This document shows, piece after piece, positions 47,214 through 58,269 of a stretch of DNA of 64,000 nt (its first letter is position 1; every line of letters starts with the position of its first letter). Origin of the DNA: Fulvia fulva (taxonomy: Eukaryota > Ascomycota > Dothideomycetes > Mycosphaerellales > Mycosphaerellaceae). Under the pieces are notes generated by a model, which saw only the letters and a list, made by a program, of their open reading frames with translations, made no database searches and was not told where the DNA came from. Both the position numbers and the translations under genes were made by a program. The stretch is from positions 1,736,001-1,800,000 of the forward strand of contig NC_063020.1 of the NCBI RefSeq assembly GCF_020509005.1, read 5' to 3'.

Positions 47214-50200
47214 AATCTTACTACTATCCAGTACAATGTCAACAAAAGCCAGCACAAGGTCCAGAGAAGCTTTCTCCAAGCACTGGACCTAAAGAAACAC
47301 CTAGTCATTACAGTCTAGGAACCTTAGATCAATAGCAAATCTAACAGACCATCTACTGCTAACGACCCAAGGTATCACATACTCCTAGCTAAACAAGGCA
47401 CCCCTAGAACATGCATGTACATCAGCAAAGAGATGGCAACAGACAGCTAGGAACAAATCTAACAGGAAGGGGGAGACATCACCTCAGTCAGACTCAACAC
47501 TAACCAAGGCAGCATCTACATCCACAGTGTATACAACCCACCCCCCAGCTCCAGAAGCAGCACCTAGCTAGGCACACTACAACAGCTGCCAGACATCTTG
47601 CAGAGTGACTCCCAACACATCGTGCTGGGAGACTTCAACTTGCACCATCCTACATAGGGATCAGACTTTGCACCTGCCTATCACTTCCTAGCTAACAGAC
47701 TCCTCTCCACTACCCAAAGCAACAACATGCACCTAGTTACCCCAAAGGGCCTAACTACCTGGTCACAGAGAGCAAGCTCAAGCACCATTGACCTGTGCTT
47801 TGCATCACATGACCTGCAGCAGAAGGTCACCAGATGCTGGGTTAACCAGGACTTGGAGTCCTCATCAGATCACCTCCCAATTCAGGTGGAGTTTGAAACA
47901 CAGACACAGCAGGAAGGAGACCTAGAACCTCAGCTGGCCTGGAAGGCAGCCAACTGGGAACAGATCAGACAAGACCTGGAACAGAAGCTAGCTGGACTAG
48001 AGACCAGGAGACTGGAAACAGCCTTAGACATAGACCAAGCAGTGGCAGAACTAGTTAGAACAATGCAGGAAACTGCAGTAGCCCACACTAGAGAAAAGAA
48101 ACAGTCACTGTACTAGAAGCCATTCTGGACAAAGGAATGCTCAGAGAAGGTCAAGGCAGCCAGGCAGGCCAGGAGAGCCCTTACCCAGAGTCACTCCTAG
48201 GAAGCATGGGACAGATACAACCAGGCAACCAGAGACAAGAAGGCCCAGATCAAGAGGGACAAGATGCTGGAGTGGAGGTCAACAGTTGGATCCATTACCC
48301 AGAATCCTGAGAAGATGTGGAAACTAGCAAAGTGGGCAAGACAACCCACATAGGACAGAAACATGCTGCCCCAGTTTCCAAACATTGAAGACCAGGAAGG
48401 AGTAATCCAACACACTCTCCTAGGAAAGGCACAGGCATTGGGGAAACATTTCTTTAGCACACAGGTAGAAGCTGACCTGCAGGATCTGGAGGGCAGTGTG
48501 TATCCAACACCACTAGAGCAATCCTGCACAGTGGGAGAGGGAGAGATCAAGAGCATCATTAAGAGACTCTCAGGAAACAAGGCCCCAGGACTAGATGGGA
48601 TCCCAAACTTGTTCATCAAGACATGCAAGGACCAGATCTCCCCTACACTGTCAAACATCTTTTCATAGTGTATAGCCTAAGGACACTGCCCTAAACACCT
48701 CAAGGAGTCACTGACTATAGTCTTAAGAAAACTATAGAAAGAGGACTACACAAAGCTAAAGGCATACAGACCTATTGCCTTGCTCAACATACTAGGCAAA
48801 CTCCTGGAAAAGATCATAGCAGAAAGGCTGACAAACCTAGCTAAAGGAAATGGAATCCATCCTGAAGAACAGATAGGAGGCAGGAAACAAAGATCAACAC
48901 TAACAGCTATAAAACTTATCATAGAGCAGATCAAGACCCTGTAGCACTTTAGGAACAACAAAGCAGCCACACTCCTCTCACTGGACATATTAGGAGCCTT
49001 TAACAATGTCTCACACTAGAGGCTGATCCACATCCTGAAACAGAAGGCTATCCCTAACTGGATAGTCCAGTTCATCCAGTCCTTCCTTAGAGGTAGAACC
49101 ACAAGACTAAGACTAGGCAGATACAAATCTGACAGCATGCCTACAGAGACAGGAATCCTACAGGGATTAACAATGTCTCCAATCCTATTTCTCCTCTTTA
49201 TGGCAGACCTGCCAGCAAAGCTAAACTCTAGAAACACATCAGCCTTAGGGTTTGTGGATGACACAAACATCCTAGCCTGGTCAGACAGCATAGAAGAGAA
49301 CTGCAGAATCTTGTAGAAGAAACACAAGGAATGTGAGGAATAGGCCAGGAAACATAGAGCCAGATTTGCCCTAGAGAAGTATTAACTCATCCACTTTAGT
49401 AGAGCCAGAAACAGACACAATATGCAAGCCCCAATCACTATTCAGGGACACATAACAGAACCCTTAAGTGAATTAAGGGTGCTAGGAATATGGCTGGATC
49501 TAAAGCTCAGCTAGGGACCACAGGTCAAGAAAGTATAGGCAAGAGCAGACAACAACAGGCAATCAATTGACAGGCTTACAGCCTCCACATAGGGAGCCAC
49601 ATTTGCGAAAGCAAAGGTTATGTACAAGGCTATTGTAAAGCTAGCCATGCTATATAGAGCCCAGATCTGGTCAGCCTAAGACAAGATCCTAAAGAGAATT
49701 GCAGATCCTATCAGCAGAGCCTAAGCCTCCTGTCTAAAAAGGTGCTTAGAGCATACAAGTCAACTCTAATAAGGGTGGTCGAAATGGAGTCTAGCTCCCT
49801 ACTAGCCAAGCTCTACCTTCAAGGGTTGAGATACTAGTATGTAGGAAAGACGTCTATATACCCAGCCTAGCTAGTAATCCAGAAGGCAGTCAACAAAATC
49901 AGGAGCTAGTACATAAGAAGGCACAGACAAGCAAGACCCAATCCAGCCCTATAGAAGCAGCAGGACCTACAGAAGTTCAAAGAACTAATGGAACAGCTGC
50001 ACCTAGCCTAGCAGGAACAGGACAGAGGGGTTTAGGGGAGAGGATCAGTAGCTAGCTAAGGGAAGAAGCAACAGTCTCTAGCTAAAAGGATAGTAGGACT
50101 CCTCTAGAAGACTGAATAGACAAGAACCCTATAGAGGCTAGGAACCCTAAAGGCACTCTAACAGTTTAGTAGCCACAACTACCTACTATACTCAGACCTG

Positions 50201-50640
50201 ACCAGGTCGGAAGCAAGCATAGTAATACAAATCCGCTCTGAACACATCGGAGTTAGGGCATACCTATATTAGAGAAAAGTCCTAGGTATCGAAGACAAGA
50301 GTTGCCTATACGGCTACCTGTCCTAGAATGTCGAACATAGACTTCTGGTTTGCAAAGAATAGAGTATAGGGAGAGGTGAATAGAGGGCAAGGGCAAGGAA
50401 CAGAAACTTCTAAGCTATAATCAGCAATAAGGGAGACCTCTAGAGAATTATAAGGTGGATCGTCTACTAAGGATTTTTGGAGCAGTTCTCTCTTACTAGG
50501 GAAACAGAGAGATGGATTGAGGAGAGAAAGAAGGAGGAGGAGAGCAGGAAGAGGGGGACAACTCTAGGGTTGCAGACAAGGTAGTCAGAGGCTAACTACT
50601 ATGACACTAGTGCACCCTAATAGAAGGAAAACTGAGAACT
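47214..50640 (+). pseudogene. LINE-D ORF2: APE endonuclease and RT, lightly mutated
   Basis: The endonuclease reads well: QYNVNKSQHKVQ near 47228, VLGDFNLHHPT at about 47622-47653 and SDHLPIQ at about 47866. RT includes LSGNKAPGLDGIPNLF (about 48570-48618), KAYRPIALLNILGKLLEKI (about 48760-48815), LLSLDILGAFNNV (about 48977-49010) and the intact catalytic FVDDTNILAW (about 49252-49280). About a dozen TAG and a few TAA stops occur at expected Trp/Gln positions. A frameshift lies near 49700-49710, beyond which the homologous frame continues (LLSKKVLRAYKSTLIRVVEM). The C-terminus is eroded. Length and domains match other Tad1-like ORF2 proteins. Confidence 0.85.
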
Positions 50641-50794
50641 TATGGCAAGGAAGCTATTAGAGAAGGAGAGGAGGTTTTTACCTAGGAACAGGTTTCCTAC
50701 CTTATATAGCAACATATATAGACATAAACCCGTATAGGCCGGAGGGCACTATAACGGGTAAATGTACTATCTATCTATCTATATCCGGGACGAC

Positions 50795-52652
50795 GAAGTA
50801 AAAGAATATACGACTAGATAGGATGTCGAGTTTGATTATAACGATAATATAGTAATAGACAAAGGAGAAGGAGAACAATAGGTAGCTAAGACTTTCCGCT
50901 ATAATCTAGAGGAGCTAAAGAACCTAGATATAACCGAGTTCTAAGCCCTTATAGCTAGTATACCTAAAGCACTATCTACGATCTATGACCTACTTCGACG
51001 CGCCTAAGCCGACGACTATAATATAACCGAGTTGTTAAAGATATTTAGCTAGGCGTATAATAAGCTTTAGGATAAGAGAGCGGTAGTTAGGACAGCCTAG
51101 AATAAGCTAAAGTAGGACAAGGCCGAGTTTAAGTAGAAGAAGTTAGACATATAGATATTATAGTAGAAGGCAGATAAATAGGTTAAGCATCTTACGAATA
51201 AGGTCGATAAGTATAAGAGAAATAAGCCGGATGTCGCTAAAGTAAAGGACGATCTAAAGGTAATTATAGCCAATCGTAATAACATCTAGAAGAGCTTAGA
51301 CAACACGAATAAGGAACGCGACACCGCCGTAAAGGATCGCGACTAGCTAATAGTAGCCCGTAATCTGCTCTAATAGTAGATCGACAATTTTAAGAAACTA
51401 CCGCCTACGCCGGATATAGCTAAGAACCGTAAATATATACTTAACGCTATGTCGTAGATTTAAGACAAGAACGTAGAGCTCTCTAAACTTAACGCCTAGA
51501 TCGTAGAGTACGTTAATCGTGTCTAGGACCTCGAGAACTAATAGAGCGACGTCGATAATAAGCTCTCTAACTATAAGTCTACCGCTAAGGACTATAACCG
51601 CGAGATCGAGTATATTAAGAAGACTAAGGACGACGAAATTGTAGACCTAAAGAAGCGACTTACCGAGAAGCCTAAGTAAGGACGTCGTAGCCGCGGATTG
51701 CGTAAGGACAGTGCCTAAGACGATAACCTATCTAATAGCTCCGACAGCTCGAGCTCGTCCGACTCCGATTCTAACTCCGAGCCTAACGACGACGAAGATC
51801 GCTATAAGTACCGTAAGAAGAAGTCTAAGAAGAGCAAGCGTAATAGTAAGGACGAGGAGCTCGACGCGGACTAGAATACGATACTTAATATCGACCTAGA
51901 CCTTAACGTTATATTTAAGACAGATAAGACAGAGGTAAAGAAGTTTAGCGGTAATAGGAATAAGGACAACACGCCTATCGGGCTAACTTTCGAGGTATAG
52001 TAGAACACCTTAGAAACTAAGCTATAGAATACTACGTTCCGTACCTCGAAGGCTACGTTAAAGTTCGTATATAACTATACTAAGGGTAGCGCGTTCTAAT
52101 TAATCGGACCTTAAATCCCGTCCCTTACTAGCGTAAAGGGCGACCGTATATATAAGACACTTAATAAGCTTATAAAGGACTTACGTAAGCGCTATAGTAA
52201 GCGTAACGCGAAGGCTTGCGTACGCGACGATATAGCCGCCTTAAAGTAAGTAGATAGACGTAAGGACTCCTTTCCCGAGTTTAACGTCTTATTTAGAAAG
52301 AGTACAAACATTATATAGCTTTACCGCGATTAAGAGGACTATATCGATATACTTAAGCGTAAGCTAAATTACCGGTACCTCTAGAAGTTTATCTCTAAGG
52401 ACCTATAGACGATTAAAGCTATAGAAGATTACTTATATCGAGCTAAGGAGGATTTCCGCCTAGTCGATATACTATACCCGAGAGAGTAGCCTACTAAGAA
52501 GGATAATAAGAAGGATAGTAAGAAGGATAAGAAGACCGACCTACCTACCGCCGGTTCTAGTAATAATAACGGAGGTAGTAGCGGTAGCGGAGGACGATCT
52601 CGACGTACCTATAAGGCGTAGGCGGATCGTAGCGAAGTTAGTATATAGGCCG
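50795..52652 (+). pseudogene. G1b gag, continued
   Basis: A charged frame resumes after LINE-D (EVKEYTTR; NLEELKNLDITEF). Long coiled-coil-like segments follow (NKVDKYKRNKPDVAKVKDDL), then a Ser/Asp/Glu linker (51720-51850) and a capsid-like region ending in a Gly/Ser-rich stretch. It has the same plan as G1 gag but a diverged sequence. It is cut at about 52652 by the third module. Short open frames near 51097 (-) and 51711 (+) are shadows. Confidence 0.65.
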
Positions 52653-53733
52653 CTAGGTCGACGACGAGAATCACCTATACGTAGTATCGGCTACGAAAAT
52701 CTTGTCTTACTACGAGAGAGCTAAGTATTCTTACGCTAGAGCGTCGTAGGCGCGACGGGCGCGTAACGTAGGTAAAGCCGCGGCGAATAGAGGACTACTA
52801 GTAGAACGGGTATAAAAACTATCCGACGAGCGTATACTCGTATCGGGAGCGAGTCCCTCTTCTTTCTACGTATAAGAAGGGCGCGGGACCGTAGCCTATA
52901 CGCTCGATAGGACACCTCTAGTATAAGTATAGAATTTTACCTCCGGAGACCGTAAACCGAGCGGGCTAAGCGACGAACATTAGACGAGCGGACTATAGAA
53001 TAACAACTAAGCGGACTATACGACGGCGTCGAGCGGACTACGAAACAATCTAGTATTTACTAGCGGGTAATACGGTAGGTAGGTAGATACGCGGCGAAGC
53101 CTATAAGGGCCTTTTAAACACCCGGTGTAGGAACGAGGGTTTTGCCTAAGGCACTACCTATCCCGCTACATAACGCACCTAGTCTAATATAGTAGATTAC
53201 GACGAGGAAAAGACGATAGCCTAAGTAAGGAAAAGATAGCTATTAGGACGGGGAAAAGACGTATAATATAAGTAGATTAGTTCTATAATCGGGGAGGATC
53301 GAGGGTAGGGTAATAAGGAACTTTATATTAATTAGTAGGTAGAAACGTAAGGAGTACGCTACCCGGCGTAGTGTATGCCCCGAGCAAACCTACGAGGTAT
53401 AGACGGCCGCTTTCTAGAGATAGGCTACGGTAACGCGAAGGGCGTCAAAACCTAGGGCGTAGTATACACTAGTAGCGACGGCTAACACTGTCTATATAGC
53501 CCGAGAGGACGGATACGTATATCGGTCAATAGAGAGTACTAAAGGGCTTAGGCCTATAGAGGTAGATATTAGCTTAAGGAGCAAATAGGGAGGGAGGGCG
53601 TAGAGGGAAGCTTTTGCTCCGGGCTAACCTCTCGAAACGAGGCTACACGGTAGTGCTAGATAAGTAGGAAAGCGCGGTTAAGACTTGTTACCTTATCTCG
53701 TAGCTAGCTTACTAAATACGATTTCTTCCTTAC
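52653..53733 (+). mobile_element. Chimeric-LINE 5' module, copy 3
   Basis: It starts at the same 5' sequence as copies 1 and 2, with one base missing in a T-run near 52935. At about 53733 it switches to a LINE-B body truncated between endonuclease and RT. Short microhomology (tac) is seen at the switch. I found no clear TSD for this insertion. Confidence 0.75.
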
Positions 53734-56448
53734 TTAATAACTCCGAGAGGCTAGTCTAGATCGCGTAGTAGTAATATAATAGTAAAGACGAGATAGACGA
53801 GGCAGTCTAAGGGTTAATAGACGAAATAAGAAAAGCGACCTTACTTTACGTTCCGCTTACCTAACTAACGATATAGTCTAAACTATACTAGACGCTAAAG
53901 TACACTACGGTAGTAAGAGAAGTAAGGAGAGCCTACCGGGTATAGACGAGCAGCTATAGCGAGGAGGCCTAGAACGTATATAGGGAGGCATACTAATAGA
54001 AGAAAGCTATAATACGGAGGGAGAAAGTAGTCGGCTAGAGGGCTATAGTAGAAGAAATCGCCGGCAAGCTAGCGAGGATGTAGAAGCTAGCGAAATAGGC
54101 CCGATAGGACCCTTATAGGGCCCCTCCTTCTCTATCCTAGCGCTAAAATCGCCTAGTAGCCCGGTTAGCGACCCCGAGGCTAAGGCGCGTCTACTAGCTA
54201 GTAAGTTCTTCCCGCCCCTAGTCGAGGCTAATCTAAGCGATATAAATAGCTCTACTCTCCTAGCCCCTAGTATCGTGGTCTAATAGGAGGTGTCCGAGGG
54301 AGAAGTTGCCGCTATACTTAGGAAGTTACCGGCAAAGAAAGCCCCGGGGCCGGATAGGATCCTAAACGAGCTACTAAAGAAGTATAGAGATTAACTAGCC
54401 CTAGTAGTTATAGCGATCTTCAACGCCTACCTATAGACCGGATACTACCCGATAGTATTTAAATAATCGACAATCGTAGTCCTACGTAAGCCGTAAAAGG
54501 AAGACTATACGTAGGTAAAGTCGTACCGCCTAATTGCGCTCCTTAATACTCTTAGGAAGGCGCTTAAGAAGCTAGTTATAACGAGACTCTCCGAGGCGGT
54601 AGAGGAATACTCCCTACTCCCGGATACCTAGATAGGTACGCGCCTATAGCGATCGACGCTATCCGCGATAGAACTTATCACCTCTTAGGTAAAGGCTATC
54701 TAGTATAAGAATAGGGACAAGGTAGCTTCCTTACTTAGCCTAGACATATCGGGAGCCTTCGACTACGTGTTATACCCGCGGCTACTCTATATCCTAAGGT
54801 CGAAAGGACTCCCTAAGTAGCTTATTAACTTCGTACGGTCCTACCTCTAAAGCCGTAGCACGTCGATCCTAGTCGGCTAGTATAGAAGCCTATTTTAAGC
54901 AGTCTATACTAGAATCCCGTAAGGCTTAACGCTAGTACCTATTCTATTCCTCTTCTTTATAGCGACGCTACTCCTAGCCCTAGAATCCTAGAACACCGCT
55001 ACGAGCGGCTCCGTAGACAATACGAACATCCTAGCGTAGTCTTCCTCGACTAAGGAGAACTATAGGCTACTAGAAGAGAAGTACAAGATCTACGAGGACT
55101 AGGCTAGGAGGTACGGGGCTCGGTTTGCCCTAGAAAAGTACAATCTAATACACTTTACGCGCCGGCCACGGTTCTATAATATATAAGCTTCTATCTAGAT
55201 ATAGAGGTATACGACTAACCCGGTAAATTAGCTAAGGATCCTCGGACTATAGGTAGACCCGGCGCTACGGTAGAGGAAGTACGTATAGGTAATATTACGG
55301 AAAGCTAAACAGAATATAGTATTATACTAGAGGCTTACTACGTCTATATAGGGGGCGGACTTTCGGTAGTTACGACTTCTATATACGGCTATTATACGGC
55401 CAGTCCTTACCTATAGTAGCTAAGTGTAGTCCTTAGGCGAGAGGGCCTACCTATTAAAGGGACTCGTCGCGCCGCTAGCGAAGATCTAAAACCAATGCCT
55501 AAGGAAGGTCACCGGGGCATATAAGTCGACACTAATAAGGATACTTAAGTACGAGACCGCTATACCGCCGATCGACCTATATATCTAGGGAATACGGACC
55601 TCCTACTTAGGCAAGTTAGTATAGTACCTAGTATAGAAGGTTATCGCTAGTATAGTCGTAAGGGCCGCGAATAAGTACTAGCGTATAAGGGTATTCGACC
55701 CGGAAACGAGCCGAACTACCGGGTAAGGGACGAATAGCTAGTAATACGATAGGAAGGTAAGAAGTCGTTTATAGAGCAACTATAGAAAGAGAGGTAGAAC
55801 AACTAGGGTATAGGGTATAGTAGACGCCCTTAGCTAGCGGGACAACCTAAGGAATAGTTAGCTACGAAATCCGCGGTTAAGTAACCCCCGAAGCTTATCT
55901 AATACCGCCTTACGAGGGTATAGAGTAGTATAGTAACCTAACTACGAAGCGAACACATCGGCCTCTAGGGGTACCTATTATAGAGGAAGGTTCTAGGATA
56001 CACGAATACTAGCTACCCCTACGGCTCTTACTCCTAGAACGTACGGTACGTACTCCTCGTCTATCCGAGGTAGTCGCTAGGAAGGGGGGAGTAGATAGTA
56101 AAGGCAAGGAACCGGACGATTAGGGCACTTCTTAACAACGCTAAGGACCTACGGCGTATTATAAACTAGATACTAGAGAAGGGCTGGCTAGAACAGTACC
56201 GCCTAGTAGGAGTAGTATAGGAAGAGAGGGCACGACGTAGCGCGACGAGACCGGCTAGGAGCGGGGGCTAACGGGGTAGTAACATAGGCTACGTACGTTT
56301 AGAGAGAAAGCTAATCTAGATAAGGAGTAGTCGGGGGCGGGAAGGGTTTTTACCTATTCGGGTTTCCCTTTATATATAATAATAGATATATACCTATATA
56401 GGCCGGATAGGGTCCTAGAATAGGAGAATAATAAATCTATCTATCTAT
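53734..56448 (+). mobile_element. LINE-B3 body, 5'-truncated
   Basis: It matches LINE-B2 from 25573 to 27226 and then 32365 to 33419, that is, without the LINE-C1 insertion. This independently confirms where C1 inserted. It contains RT (about 54320-55040) and the 3' part of ORF2, and ends with the shared 3' motif and (ctat)n tail. Confidence 0.87.
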
Positions 56449-56495
56449 ATATACTATTATAAATACAGGTCGGTAGGTATATTGTAGTAGTCGAG
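56449..56495. other. Remnant between LINE-B3 and Gypsy G2
   Basis: This is RIPped sequence of unknown origin ending in tcgag (56491-56495), the TSD of G2. It continues at 62787. Confidence 0.5.
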
Positions 56496-57015
56496 TGTTA
56501 TAGTCTCCCTATAGAGTGTATAGAAGGTGGGGACAGAAGAGCCTTAGAGTGCTTAGAAGTCGTTAAGAAGTGACAGTCTAGCTTAGTGTATAAGCGCCAA
56601 GAATCATATGCCCCGTAACATTTACTACGGGACCTAGCCCTCCAAATTCACCCCTCTACTAAACCTTAACAGATTCACTTCGGCTCGTAACTATATGACT
56701 TACGGCACTCCCGCGAGCACCCGCGACTGCGCTAGACCCTAGAAGAAGCACGTAGAAGACTCGGAACGTAGGGCAGGTTAGAATAAGGTTTTAAGCAAAG
56801 CTACTAAGCGCGGCTCCGCACGGGTTAGCCCTATTAATACGGGGATACGTACTCGCGAGGGTCGCGTATAAATATCTGGCCTTCCCTAGGCCTCTCTTAC
56901 TTTCTTCGTCTTTTGTTTTGTGTAGCAATCATACTATACCCTTTTACATCTATACTTCGTACCTATATTCTCGCTTTTACCCTTATATCTTATAGGCTAG
57001 GCTCTCGCCCTAACA
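56496..57015 (+). repeat. G2 5' LTR
   Basis: It is 520 bp, TGTTATAG...CTAACA, and still has TG at its start. Differences from the 3' LTR are nearly all C/T or G/A, showing independent RIP of the two LTRs. I could not identify a primer-binding site in the bases after 57015. Confidence 0.92.
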
Positions 57016-57057
57016 TTACAAAAGACTAACAAACCGTTAACTACTCGAGTCATCCTT

Positions 57058-58269
57058 ATAGGTGACCACGCCACCGATAGAGGTGTCAACCTCGACAACT
57101 AAGACACTCTATTCTACTTTAGTAAGTAGACTAACATCCCCTTCTCGAACGCCGCTACCTTCGGTACCTAGGTAAACGCTAACCCCGACACCGCCTACGC
57201 TCTTATTAACCGTACCGTCTCCTCTTTCCGCGAGACCGCCTAGTAGGTCGAGCAAGCAAACAACTAAGCAACATACCTTTAAGGTATTATAAACACCTTC
57301 TAGAACCTCGCCCCGTACGCCGACGATAACTACCGCTAGTACTTCTCTAAGAAGGTTAACGACCTAGACGAGTTCGACGGCAACAAGAGTAAGTTTAAGG
57401 CATTTAAGACATAGCTTACTATCAAGCTGTTAGCTAATGCCGACCACTTTCCGTAAGAGAAGGACAAAGTTACGTACGTCTTCTCCCTCCTTCGGGGAGA
57501 CGCCGCGGCTTAGGTATAATACTATATCGACAACGCCACGTAGACTATCGGCTGCCCGGACGTCCTCACCTTAATATAGGACCTCCGTGCTGCCTTTAGT
57601 GATCTAGACCGTAGAGCCACCGCCTAGAACGCTATCTATAACCTCCTCTAGAAGAACAAGAGCTTCGCCGAGTACCTCGCGGCCTTTAACCGCGACATCG
57701 GGTTCACCGGCTATAACGAAGAGACTAAGAAGAGCACTCTCCGCCGTGGTTTGTTAGTAGAGCTTCTTCGAGCCCTCGAGGACAAGGACGTCGGTACTAT
57801 AAGCTTCCGTAAGCTCGTCGAGACCTACTAGCGCCTCGACTCTAATATAAAACACACCGCCTCTCTCCTCGCTTCCCGTTCTTAAGGTCGTTAGCCTCGT
57901 GGTCCCGGAAGCCACTTCGCTACTCTACTAGGCGCCGCCGCTCCTACGGCTCTCCCTCCCGTCTCTATAGGTAACGCTATAGATCTTAGCGCTAGTGCCG
58001 CCGTCCCTCGAGTCTAGGGCCTCGTTAACGGTAAGCTCACTCCCGAAGAGAAGCTTCGCTATCGCTAGGCCGGACTCTATACCTACTACGGCGGTCTAGG
58101 CTATATCGTAGCTAACTGTCCGTAGCTCGCTACCCGTAACGCCCGCAACCCGGTTCGCGGCGCTATCGGCGCTATCGAGCCTACTCCTACTACTCCCGCT
58201 AAGTAGGAAAAAGCCTAGGTCTTCCTTATCGACGCGATAAAGACTAAGAACAACGTTTACCGAAAGTGA
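57058..58269 (+). pseudogene. G2 gag, RIP-inactivated
   Basis: The frame to TGA 58267-58269 is broken only by TAG/TAA. Readable blocks include TNIPFSNAATFGT, FKAFKT, FAEYLAAFNRDIGFTGYNEE and TLRRGLLVELLRALEDKDV, typical of Gypsy capsid with a retrotrans_gag-like core. The nucleocapsid knuckle near 58077-58130 reads LYTYYGGLGYIVANC, with two Cys and one His changed to Tyr by RIP. The start is uncertain: ATA at 57058 could be a RIPped ATG. Confidence 0.82.

Larger units (their letters stand above)
46777..50778 (+). mobile_element. LINE-D body, CpG-depleted, 5'-truncated in ORF1
   Basis: A Tad1-like LINE whose sequence begins inside the ORF1 zinc knuckles. From 46777 to about 49700 CpG is almost absent while CpA/TpG are common, the reverse of the surrounding DNA; toward the 3' end CpG returns. 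The 3' motif and (ctat)n tail end at 50778. The TSD ctatatccgggacgac is at 45706-45721 and 50779-50794. Confidence 0.85.

Noticed and set aside
50762..50785. CTAT microsatellite as a stand-alone tandem repeat (also near 12655, 21783, 33410, 56440)
   Set aside because: Each lies at the 3' end of a LINE and is its tail.
51711..51899. Thr/Arg-rich open frame
   Set aside because: It is an out-of-frame shadow of the Ser/Asp linker of G1b gag.
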